From NCBI GenBank assembly GCA_031264895.1, contig JAISDI010000068.1, positions 1 to 5,405 on the forward strand: 5,405 nt of DNA, given 5' to 3'. The notes under the pieces were generated by a model. The model did no database searches and was not told where the DNA came from. It saw only the letters and a program-made list of their open reading frames with translations. Shown piece after piece: positions 1 to 5,183 of the stretch (position 1 is the stretch's first letter; every line of letters starts with the position of its first letter). Origin of the DNA: Endomicrobium sp. (GTDB lineage: Bacteria > Elusimicrobiota > Endomicrobiia > Endomicrobiales > Endomicrobiaceae). A program made the translations under genes and the position numbers.

Positions 1-26
1 TTAGATGTCAGCTCTGTATCTAACAT
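1..26 (-). CDS. Start of an unidentified gene downstream of marR (partial, runs off left edge)
   Basis: Only eight codons plus two bases are present, beginning M-L-D-T-E-L-T-S, so no function can be assigned. The start is chosen because AAGGAG (complement of 35-40) lies 8 bases upstream of the ATG at 26-24. An in-frame ATG at 32-30 overlaps the marR stop as ATGA but sits only 2 bases from that Shine-Dalgarno. Tight coupling to the MarR gene suggests one operon. MarR operons commonly carry an efflux component or a redox enzyme next, but nothing here shows which. Confidence 0.45.
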
Positions 27-28
27 TA

Positions 29-514
29 TCATATCTCCTTGTATACCTTTTCCAAATCAATGAACCAGTTTTCTAATATTTCGGACATTTTTTTCTGATT
101 GTCTGCAGAAATTAGATCCGTACGTTTTTTTAACAGGTTATTATATTCCGGCCATAATTCTTCAATAAAAGCTCTGCCTTTTTCGGTTACTTTAATAATA
201 TTTTCCCTGCGATTATTTTTGTTCTGCACGCGCGTTACTAATTTATCTTTATATAAACTTTCAATCAGCTTTGTTACATTACCGGCAGTTCCGATAAGAT
301 GGCTGCCTATCTCCACTTGATTCATACCTTTACCTTCATTTAGATATGCCGCTCTCATCAAAATATTGAATTTAGGCGCGGTAAAATCATATTTTTGAAA
401 ATACGCCGCAATCTCTCTTTCCAGCATACTATAAATCATAGCCATAACATATATTACATTTTCATATTTACGCCCTTTTTCCGGAAATATGCCATACTTT
501 TTAAAATTGTCCAT
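29..514 (-). CDS. MarR-family winged-helix transcriptional regulator
   Basis: A 161-residue protein of the usual MarR length, acting as a cytoplasmic DNA-binding dimer that typically represses its own operon until a ligand or oxidant releases it. Residues 17-43 form the N-terminal dimerisation helix. The winged helix-turn-helix follows: 'FTAPKFNILM' (44-53), then a recognition segment around 'NQVEIGSHLIGTAGNVTKLI' (65-84). The wing is at about 95-113 and carries paired arginines (R102-R103) and the family's 'VTEKG' ending. A C-terminal helix (about 129-160) completes the dimer interface. There is no conserved cysteine of the OhrR kind, so an oxidant-sensing role is not indicated. The start at 514 is chosen because GGGAGG lies just upstream; an earlier in-frame ATG at 547 would lie upstream of the predicted transcription start. 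The gene overlaps a possible downstream start at its stop codon and probably leads an operon. Ligand and targets cannot be read from sequence. Confidence 0.9.
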   Translation of the reverse strand: MDNFKKYGIFPEKGRKYENVIYVMAMIYSMLEREIAAYFQKYDFTAPKFNILMRAAYLNEGKGMNQVEIGSHLIGTAGNVTKLIESLYKDKLVTRVQNKNNRRENIIKVTEKGRAFIEELWPEYNNLLKKRTDLISADNQKKMSEILENWFIDLEKVYKEI

Positions 515-518
515 ACGA

Positions 519-524
519 CCTCCC
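519..524 (-). promoter_or_regulatory. Shine-Dalgarno of the marR gene
   Basis: GGGAGG on the minus strand lies 4 bases before the ATG at 514. It decides between this start and the in-frame ATG at 547, which lies inside the promoter and has no comparable site. Confidence 0.7.
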
Positions 525-533
525 TTTTTCAAT

Positions 534-562
534 AATATACAAATCAATTATTTCCTTGTCAA
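534..562 (-). promoter_or_regulatory. Sigma-70 promoter of the marR operon
   Basis: On the minus strand a perfect -35 TTGACA (562-557) is separated by exactly 17 bases from TATATT (539-534). Transcription would begin near 527, giving a leader of only about 13 bases that starts at the Shine-Dalgarno. This is the closest match to a housekeeping promoter in the window, and the strength suggests a promoter normally held down by a repressor. Confidence 0.75.
539..559. promoter_or_regulatory. Imperfect palindrome inside the marR promoter, candidate MarR operator
   Basis: A 21-base imperfect dyad with ACAA and TTGT ends and AAT/ATT inner matches (14 of 20 paired positions match) fills the spacer between the -35 and -10 boxes. 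MarR proteins bind palindromes of about this size and often cover the promoter. Autoregulation through this site is an inference from position and symmetry. Confidence 0.35.
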
Positions 563-563
563 C

Positions 564-579
564 AGTTTCTTTTGAAACT
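564..579. promoter_or_regulatory. Perfect inverted repeat next to the marR -35 box
   Basis: AGTTTC-TTTT-GAAACT is a perfect 6-base inverted repeat with a 4-base centre, one base upstream of the marR -35 box. It could be a second operator for MarR or a site for another regulator. The U-run is too short to read as a terminator. Confidence 0.35.
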
Positions 580-680
580 TTAAAAACACAAGGCCGAAAG
601 CAATAAGTAAACTAAGCAGCTAATTTTTGGGTAAAGCCCGAAACGCCGTTTTGTAAAAATAAGTCATAAAAATATAAAAT

Positions 681-759
681 CTCCCGTCCTGACTTGGTAA
701 TACCCCGTCAGAGCCGGAGGCTCTGCTATCCCTTTAAAAAAAAGAGGAATTTACAAATC
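681..759. repeat. GC-rich palindromic intergenic element, possible dispersed repeat
   Basis: Bases 709-725 form a 7-base perfect stem, CAGAGCC-GGA-GGCTCTG. CCCGTC occurs twice to its left (683-688 and 704-709) and an imperfect CCCTTT/AAAGAGG pairing lies to its right (730-747). The segment is clearly richer in G and C than its flanks and carries no convincing reading frame. Similar compound palindromes recur between genes in several bacterial groups, so a dispersed repeat is plausible. Only one copy is visible here, so that is an inference. Confidence 0.35.
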
Positions 760-858
760 TTCAGAAAATGAGAATTTACGACAATTTGAATTTGTCATTA
801 GATTTTCACCAAATGGAGGGATTTCTTTTTCCGTAAAGACTATTTTTATTGTATCCAT
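751..858 (-). pseudogene. 35-codon frame resembling an IS1380-type transposase N-terminus (possible remnant)
   Basis: Reading leftwards from the ATG at 858, the frame begins 'MDTIKIVFTEKEIPPFGENL' and stops at 751. The pattern I-K-I-x-F-T-x-K-x-I-x-P-F-G recalls the opening of IS1380-family DDE transposases, which continue for several hundred residues; here similarity fades after about 20 residues and the frame ends in the GC-rich element. The Shine-Dalgarno is weak (AGAG about 3 bases before the ATG). It could equally be a chance frame or a small unknown protein. The transposase reading rests on recalled family pattern, not on a search. Confidence 0.3.
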
Positions 859-903
859 TTCTCTAACCAAATATTATTGTTATTTTTTCTCGTAGATAAA
901 ATG

Positions 904-939
904 AATGCCCCCCGTCTGTGTTAAGACCCGGGGGGCATT
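904..939. terminator. Strong C6/G6 stem-loop, possible terminator
   Basis: AATGCCCCCCG (904-914) pairs perfectly with CGGGGGGCATT (929-939), an 11-base stem around a 14-base loop; part of the loop can pair further (GTCT with AGAC). Neither side has a clean U-run. The leftward reading (CATTTTATC) is slightly more T-rich than the rightward (GTTAAATAC), so direction is uncertain. It lies between divergent genes where no terminator would be expected. It may mark the end of a lost gene or protect the leftward remnant at 751-858 from incoming transcription. Confidence 0.45.
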
Positions 940-1059
940 GTTAAATACAAATCAGTGGGTTGATGACAAAGGAAAAAGATATTTTTTAGAAAGCTCTAAT
1001 GGAATTTTTTGGTTTATACGATCGCGCGTAATTTTTTTCTCTTGCAAAATCCGTAAAAA

Positions 1060-1092
1060 TATAATACATTTGTATCCCCAAAAGGCTATAAT
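1060..1092 (+). promoter_or_regulatory. Candidate promoter region of the radical SAM operon
   Basis: Two perfect TATAAT boxes occur at 1060-1065 and 1087-1092. Neither has a good -35 at 16-18 bases. The first would start transcription near 1072 and leave a leader of about 38 bases that contains the ribosome binding site. The second would start at about the Shine-Dalgarno itself (AAGG, 1099-1102), so the first is preferred. A small palindrome ATACA-TT-TGTAT (1064-1075) overlaps the first box and its predicted start and could bind a regulator. Confidence 0.4.
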
Positions 1093-1109
1093 ATTTTTAA
1101 GGTATTAAA

Positions 1110-2420
1110 ATGGATATTTCAGACAAATTACAAATACTGGCAGATTCGGCAAAATATGACGCCGCTTGCACTTCAAGCGGAACTGCCGGCGCAGCTGCCG
1201 CAATAGGCGGCATCGGAAGCACGTGTCTTGCCGGCGTCTGCCACAGTTTTGCAGCTGACGGACGCTGTATTTCGCTATTAAAAGTTTTACAGACAAATAT
1301 ATGTATATATGATTGCAAATACTGTTTAAACAGAAAGTCTAATACAAAAATAAAAAGAGCCGTTTTTAAGCCCGAAGAACTGGCGGACTTAACAATACAA
1401 TTTTATAAACGAAATTATATAGAAGGATTGTTTTTAAGTTCAGGAATTATCAAAAATCCGGATTATACATGCGAACTGATAATACGCACTCTGGTTATTT
1501 TGCGTAAAACGTACAATTTTGGCGGGTACATACACGCAAAAGCAATACCGGGAGCAGACGGCAGTCTTTTACGACAAATAGGACTGCTCGCTGACAGAAT
1601 GAGCGTAAATATAGAAATGCCTTCGCAAAACAGTCTTGCGCTTTTAGCGCCGGATAAAAGCAAAGACGCAATTCTTAAACCGATGGAATTTATAAAAGAA
1701 AATATAAACGAAAACATGCGCGATTTGACGGTATACAAAAAAGCCCCCAAATTTGCGCCCGCCGGACAAAGCACACAGATGATCATAGGCGCTTCGCCGG
1801 AAACGGACAGCCATATTTTAAAACTGACGGAAAGCCTTTACAAAAAATATAAACTTAAAAGAGTTTTCTTTTCCGCTTATATTCCCGTATCGGACAACTC
1901 TATGCTGCCTTCACCGGACACACAGCCGCCGCTTCTGCGCGAACACAGATTATATCAGGCCGATTGGCTTATGAGATTTTACAAGTTCAGAGCAGACGAA
2001 ATACTTGACGATAAATCCCCAAATTTCAATCCATTTTTAGACCCCAAATGCAATTGGGCGCTAAATCACCCTGAATTTTTTCCTGTAGAAGCAAATAAGG
2101 CTTCTTACGCGCAGCTGCTTCGCGTTCCGGGAATAGGCGTGATAAGCGCGCAAAGAATCATTATTGCAAGAAAACACAATACTTTGGATTTTAATTCGCT
2201 AAAAAAACTCGGCGTGACATTAAAACGCGCAAAATATTTTATCGTATGTAAAGACGCGCCGACAATAAAAAATGACAATATACTTCAATCTTTAATGTCG
2301 GCAAAAGAGTTTAACATGTACAAAGACGCAAAGTTCCCCAAACAGCTTGATTTTTTTGAAATGCCAAAACTTTTACGCGACAAGGAACATCTATGGCTGA
2401 ATTCTCCAAAAGCAATATAA
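1110..2420 (+). CDS. Putative DNA modification/repair radical SAM protein (TIGR03916-type)
   Basis: A 436-residue cytoplasmic protein with a radical SAM cluster motif C65-x3-C69-x2-C72 ('CIYDCKYC'). The upstream signature includes 'CHSFAADGRC' (44-53) and an early cysteine C20 in 'KYDAAC'. Segments such as 'EGLFLSSGIIKNPDY', 'GGYIHAKAIPGA' and 'ADRMSVNIEMPS' fit the family I recall as TIGR03916. Near the C-terminus 'LLRVPGIGVISAQRI' (about 336-350) is a helix-hairpin-helix, the usual non-specific DNA contact. The family is predicted to reductively cleave S-adenosylmethionine and act on DNA; its substrate is not known to me. The start at 1110 has AAGG 7 bases upstream and the family-like opening 'DKLQILADSAKYD'. 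It overlaps the next gene by 28 bases, so the two are probably translationally coupled. Length and domain order look complete. Family assignment is confident; the reaction is unknown. Confidence 0.93.
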   Translation: MDISDKLQILADSAKYDAACTSSGTAGAAAAIGGIGSTCLAGVCHSFAADGRCISLLKVLQTNICIYDCKYCLNRKSNTKIKRAVFKPEELADLTIQFYKRNYIEGLFLSSGIIKNPDYTCELIIRTLVILRKTYNFGGYIHAKAIPGADGSLLRQIGLLADRMSVNIEMPSQNSLALLAPDKSKDAILKPMEFIKENINENMRDLTVYKKAPKFAPAGQSTQMIIGASPETDSHILKLTESLYKKYKLKRVFFSAYIPVSDNSMLPSPDTQPPLLREHRLYQADWLMRFYKFRADEILDDKSPNFNPFLDPKCNWALNHPEFFPVEANKASYAQLLRVPGIGVISAQRIIIARKHNTLDFNSLKKLGVTLKRAKYFIVCKDAPTIKNDNILQSLMSAKEFNMYKDAKFPKQLDFFEMPKLLRDKEHLWLNSPKAI

Positions 2421-3148
2421 TTTATATTTATGACGGCGCATTTGAAGGTTTTCTGTGCTGCGTTTTTGAAAGTTTTACGCGCAAAGAAATTCCCTCGGAC
2501 ATATTAAGCCAAAAAGACGCCCATACGAATCTTCTTGAACAGTTTAATATAACAACCGACATAAAAAAAGCAAACCGCGTTAAAAAGTCGATCCCGCAAA
2601 AAATGGGTTTTGAAGCATTTGCTCTTCTGGAAAATACGCTTTTGACATGTCTTAAACATAAAGAGATGTTTATGCTGGATTTTATGCGGCTGGGCTATAA
2701 GGCAGGTTCAAAAATAACAAATATGCTCGATAACAATACCGTAATGACACTGACAAAAGCCGTAAAACAAATGGCAAACGAAGTCAACAAATTTACGGGT
2801 TTTATACGTTTTTCCGTACATGGCGATTTGCTTATTTCAAAAATAAAACCAAAAAATTATGTTCTGCGGCACATAGCGCCGCATTTTGCCGCCAGAATGC
2901 CAAACGAAAAATTTGTAATATTTGACGAAACGCACAATATGATATGCGCATACGCAAAAGGCAGATACGCAATTTCAGAAATTTCCGGTATTGAACTGCC
3001 CAAAGCGGACAATGAAGAACAGCGCTACCGCAATCTCTGGAAAATGTTTCACGATACAATAGCAATAAAAACCCGCAAACACCCAAACTGCCAAATGACT
3101 CTAATGCCAAAACGCTACAGAAGCAATATGACCGAATTTCAGCCATAG
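2393..3148 (+). CDS. DUF4130 protein, partner of the radical SAM protein (TIGR03915-type DNA metabolism protein)
   Basis: A 251-residue protein matching the family usually encoded beside TIGR03916-type radical SAM proteins. The opening 'YIYDGAFEGFLCCVFESF' (11-28) is characteristic. A central segment has 'HFAARM' (164-169) and 'IFDETH' (176-181), with conserved-looking H164, R168, D178 and H181. The C-terminus carries 'LWKMFHDTIAI' (215-225) and 'MPKRYRSNMTEFQ' (238-250), the family's closing signature. In many bacteria this domain is fused to a uracil-DNA-glycosylase-like domain; here the protein stops at the end of DUF4130 and no glycosylase gene follows. The start at 2393 has AAGGA 6 bases upstream and lies inside the end of the preceding gene (28-base overlap, different frame). 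No signal peptide or membrane segment is visible. A role with the radical SAM enzyme in DNA repair or base modification is inferred from context, and the molecular activity is unknown. Confidence 0.9.
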   Translation: MAEFSKSNIIYIYDGAFEGFLCCVFESFTRKEIPSDILSQKDAHTNLLEQFNITTDIKKANRVKKSIPQKMGFEAFALLENTLLTCLKHKEMFMLDFMRLGYKAGSKITNMLDNNTVMTLTKAVKQMANEVNKFTGFIRFSVHGDLLISKIKPKNYVLRHIAPHFAARMPNEKFVIFDETHNMICAYAKGRYAISEISGIELPKADNEEQRYRNLWKMFHDTIAIKTRKHPNCQMTLMPKRYRSNMTEFQP

Positions 3149-3183
3149 CGTACCGCAAATCCCTGACTACAGCCGTTTGTAAC

Positions 3184-3226
3184 GACAGACCCTGAAACGA
3201 GTTCAGGGTGACAGACAGGTGTGTCA
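3184..3226. repeat. Palindromic intergenic repeat (ACCCTGAA / TTCAGGGT)
   Basis: ACCCTGAA-ACGAG-TTCAGGGT (3189-3209) is a perfect 8-base stem with a 5-base loop, flanked by direct GACAGA copies (3184-3189, 3210-3215). A second small dyad, TGACA...TGTCA, follows (3209-3226). The core resembles the CCTGAA-loop-TTCAGG palindromes dispersed between genes in various bacteria. It begins 35 bases after the DUF4130 gene and could also act as a terminator, although no U-run follows. Other copies cannot be checked from this window. Confidence 0.5.
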
Positions 3227-3305
3227 GTTAATCAACTCCAATATTAAGAGGATCCATTCTATTTTTTTGCCTTTTATCGTTATCCAACAATAATTTATAA
3301 CTCTA

Positions 3306-3334
3306 TTGATATAATTTAAAAGATAATATATTAT
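3306..3334 (+). promoter_or_regulatory. hipBA promoter (two overlapping readings)
   Basis: An extended -10, TGATATAAT (3307-3315), would start transcription near 3322 and give a leader of about 20 AT-only bases except for one G. Alternatively TTGATA (3306-3311) serves as -35 with TATTAT (3329-3334) as -10 at an ideal 17-base spacing, starting transcription at or one base before the hipB ATG, which would make a leaderless message. The two readings share bases and exclude simultaneous use. Both overlap or adjoin the operator-like palindrome at 3319-3334. Confidence 0.5.
3319..3334. promoter_or_regulatory. Candidate HipB operator, copy 1
   Basis: AAAGATAATATATTAT is repeated exactly at 3360-3375. 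Its core ATAATATATTAT (3323-3334) is a perfect 12-base dyad that covers the candidate -10 box TATTAT. Binding here would directly block initiation. Assignment to HipB is inferred from position and duplication; AT-richness alone makes dyads commoner. Confidence 0.5.
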
Positions 3335-3341
3335 ATATTAT

Positions 3342-3692
3342 ATGAATAATTTTGATATTAAAGATAATATATTATCTTCTAATGCTTTTCTTGAAGATTT
3401 TAACCCTTCTAAAATCTCCGAAGGTATTGCCGGCAGATTTAAGCAGAGGCGTTTGGAACTTAACTTGACGCAGGCTGCGCTGTCAAAAATGTCCGGAGTA
3501 AGTTTAGGGACTTTGAAACGTTTTGAAAATAAATGCGAAATTTCACTAAAATCTCTTGTAAAACTTGCCATTTCATTGGAAGCGGTTGAGGATTTTAAAA
3601 ACATATTTTCAAAACAAAATTTTGAAAGCATTGACGAAGTTATAAATGCGCAAAAGTCCGTCAAACGCCAAAGAGGAAGGAAAAATGTTTAA
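3342..3692 (+). CDS. hipB: HipB-type antitoxin, Xre-family DNA-binding protein
   Basis: A 116-residue protein with one Xre/Cro helix-turn-helix at about 29-84: 'GRFKQRRLELNLTQAALSKM' (31-50), turn, then recognition helix 'VSLGTLKRFENK' (53-64). HipB antitoxins neutralise HipA by binding it and repress the hipBA operon as dimers. It is longer than E. coli HipB (88 residues), with an N-terminal arm of about 28 residues and a C-terminal tail ending in the basic run 'KRQRGRKNV'. The tail codons also contain the hipA Shine-Dalgarno, and the gene overlaps hipA by 8 bases, so the two are translationally coupled. No Shine-Dalgarno precedes the ATG at 3342. The next in-frame ATG is codon 50, inside the HTH, so 3342 is the only sensible ATG. 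Identity as an antitoxin rests on the adjacent hipA. Confidence 0.9.
   Translation: MNNFDIKDNILSSNAFLEDFNPSKISEGIAGRFKQRRLELNLTQAALSKMSGVSLGTLKRFENKCEISLKSLVKLAISLEAVEDFKNIFSKQNFESIDEVINAQKSVKRQRGRKNV
3360..3378. promoter_or_regulatory. Candidate HipB operator, copy 2, inside the hipB coding region
   Basis: AAGATAATATATTATCTT (3361-3378) is a perfect 18-base palindrome covering hipB codons 7-13. It shares 16 consecutive bases with copy 1 and lies 41 bases away, close to four helical turns, so both sites would face the same side of the DNA. Such spacing suits cooperative binding by HipB dimers or a HipA-HipB bridge. Confidence 0.5.
3672..3680 (+). promoter_or_regulatory. Shine-Dalgarno of hipA inside hipB
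   Basis: AGAGGAAGG lies 4 bases before the ATG at 3685 (8 bases counting from GAGG). It selects this start over an earlier in-frame ATG at 3646, which would add 13 residues unlike any HipA opening. Confidence 0.75.
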
Positions 3693-4791
3693 AAAAATAA
3701 GTTCTTTATCCGTATATTTTGAAACCGACAAACTGGGAACGCTTGCAATTACCGACGGTCATTTATGCGCTTTTGAATATGACGCGCAGTGGCTTCAAAA
3801 TAAATTTTCCGTTTCTCCGTTTTACCTTCCTTTAAAAAAGCAAGTTTTTATAAGCAAAGCCGAGCCTTTCGACGCGATGTTCGGGGTTTTTAATGACAGT
3901 CTGCCTGACGGTTGGGGGAGACTGCTTGTAGACAGACTTCTTCGCAAAAATAATATAAATCCGGCTTCATTAACGCCTATTGAGCGTTTGAGCATTGTAG
4001 GCTCCGGCGGTATGGGAACTTTAAGTTATAAACCTGAAAATCATATCGCAGCAGAACATGATATTTCGGATTTGCAATATCTTGAAAGAGAAGTTAACAA
4101 AGTGCTAAACGACGATTATACCGGCGACATAGAAGCATTGGCTGCAAAAGGATGTTCTTCCGGAGGTGCAAGGCCGAAAGTTCTTATAACTATAAACGGC
4201 GAGCATTGGATAGTAAAATTTAAATCTTCGTCAGACCCCAAAAATATAGGAAAAATTGAATATGAATACTCTTTAGCGGCAAAAAAATCCGGTATTATAA
4301 TGACCGAAACAAAACTTCTTGAAAACAAATATTTCGCAATAAAACGCTTTGATCGCGAAAACGGTAAAAAAATTCATATGCATACCGCGGCAGGTTTGCT
4401 CAATGCCGATCACAGAATACCTTCGCTCGACTATAAAACTCTCATGGAAGCGGCTTTCGCATTGACAAAAGACATGTCGGAAGTATTGAAGATATACCGC
4501 TTGATGATATTCAATGTCTTGACCTCAAATAAAGACGACCATTCAAAAAATTTCTCATTCATTTATAAAGATAACAAATGGCAGTTTTCTCCCGCCTATG
4601 ATTTAGTGTATTCCGAAGGTTTTAACGCTCAGCACGCCACAACCATGCTTGGCGAAGGAAATCCAAAAAAAGAACATATCTTTGACCTTGCAAAAGAAAT
4701 GAGCATAAATAGAAAAACATATAAAAATATTTTTGACGAAGTGTATGCCGGCACGGCAGATTTGAGAAAAGATTTTTTAGCGGATTTGTGA
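3685..4791 (+). CDS. hipA: HipA-type serine/threonine kinase toxin
   Basis: A 368-residue kinase of the HipA family, shorter than E. coli HipA (440). E. coli HipA arrests growth by phosphorylating glutamyl-tRNA synthetase; the target here is unknown. The N-terminal subdomain ('LGTLAI', then 'FNDSLPDGWGRLLVDRLL' at about 72-89) is fused in this protein, so this is a two-gene HipBA and not a HipBST system. The glycine-rich loop 'SSGGARPK' (158-165) places S158 where E. coli S150 is autophosphorylated. K178 in 'WIVKF' is the ATP-binding lysine. 'AIKRFDR' (218-224) and 'HTAAGLL' follow. The catalytic loop 'NKDDHSKN' (282-289) gives D284 and N289 in the spacing of E. coli D309/N314, and D306 in 'SPAYDL' matches D332. 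All active-site positions are present, so the kinase should be active. It is expressed behind its antitoxin with an 8-base overlap. Confidence 0.93.
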   Translation: MFKKISSLSVYFETDKLGTLAITDGHLCAFEYDAQWLQNKFSVSPFYLPLKKQVFISKAEPFDAMFGVFNDSLPDGWGRLLVDRLLRKNNINPASLTPIERLSIVGSGGMGTLSYKPENHIAAEHDISDLQYLEREVNKVLNDDYTGDIEALAAKGCSSGGARPKVLITINGEHWIVKFKSSSDPKNIGKIEYEYSLAAKKSGIIMTETKLLENKYFAIKRFDRENGKKIHMHTAAGLLNADHRIPSLDYKTLMEAAFALTKDMSEVLKIYRLMIFNVLTSNKDDHSKNFSFIYKDNKWQFSPAYDLVYSEGFNAQHATTMLGEGNPKKEHIFDLAKEMSINRKTYKNIFDEVYAGTADLRKDFLADL

Positions 4792-4970
4792 GTTTTAAAT
4801 CAAAACAGCTTAACGTTGTCTCTATTGAGTAAGATTAAAAAATCAACATATTTTATACTGGAGGCATGACATAAGGCAGGTCATTACAACAGACAAGATA
4901 GAATTAGAGTGTGTCGATTTTTACTTATTTTTCAACAATTAAAGTTTTATTTTTTATATTTTAACTTCTT

Positions 4971-5183
4971 TTATTCATACCTTAGTGATACAATCGGATT
5001 TAGTTTCGCAGCTTTTATAGCAGGATATAATCCTGAGATTATTCCAATAAAAAGTGAAATCAAAAAAGATGTACTGACATGATGTATAGAAATGACATTA
5101 TTAACGCCGGCTATGTTGCTTGCTAACAACAGTATAAGCGTTCCGATGAAAATCCCAATTGCCCCGCCAATACAGCTAAGGAA
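4971..5183 (-). pseudogene. C-terminal remnant of a MacB/FtsX-type ABC transporter permease
   Basis: Leftward reading from 5183 gives 70 codons and a stop at 4971. It contains 'IGGAIGIFIGTLILLLA', a short loop, 'FLISLFIGIISGLYPAIKAA' and the ending 'LNPIVSLRYE'. This is the final two membrane helices and tail of FtsX-domain permeases such as MacB, which are normally about 400 residues. An in-frame TAA (5186-5184) lies one codon upstream and there is no plausible start or Shine-Dalgarno, so the front of the gene, including the first membrane helix and the large periplasmic domain, is missing. The remaining frame is intact, so the loss may be recent or the fragment simply unexpressed. It follows directly on the hydrolase gene from the right. 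Confidence 0.85.

Larger units (their letters stand above)
515..1109. other. 595-base region between divergent operons, no intact gene
   Basis: Apart from promoters at both ends, this stretch holds a GC-rich palindromic segment (681-759), a 35-codon leftward frame that may be a transposase remnant (751-858) and a strong hairpin (904-939). Bases 580-680 and 940-1040 contain nothing I can identify confidently. The region is long for an otherwise compact neighbourhood, which fits a site of past insertion and decay. Confidence 0.6.

Noticed and set aside
99..320. 73-codon plus-strand frame opposite marR
   Set aside because: Antisense to the MarR DNA-binding domain, with no domain of its own.
905..1108. 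67-codon plus-strand frame between the hairpin and the radical SAM gene
   Set aside because: Its proposed start lies inside the hairpin and no ribosome site precedes it; only a short stretch has any resemblance to a known repeat, reported separately as a weak finding.
1463..1786. 107-codon open frame on the minus strand inside the radical SAM gene
   Set aside because: It lies wholly antisense to a gene with clear family motifs and shows no recognisable domain.
2832..3158. 108-codon minus-strand frame across the DUF4130 gene
   Set aside because: Antisense to conserved C-terminal motifs; the cysteine- and leucine-rich translation looks like a shadow.
3338..3664. 108-codon minus-strand frame opposite hipB
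   Set aside because: Antisense shadow of a clear Xre protein.
4861..4873. GGAGG followed by ATG-ACA-TAA, considered as a minimal leader ORF
   Set aside because: It encodes two residues and precedes no gene on that strand.
4816..4896. TTGTCT...AGACAA inverted repeat enclosing two small hairpins, considered as a structured RNA
   Set aside because: The closing helix is only 6 bases over a 69-base interior in AT-rich DNA; chance is a sufficient explanation.
4903..4925. Segment GAGTGTGTCGATTTTTAC, considered as an insertion-sequence terminal repeat
   Set aside because: No matching inverted partner or transposase frame is visible in the window.
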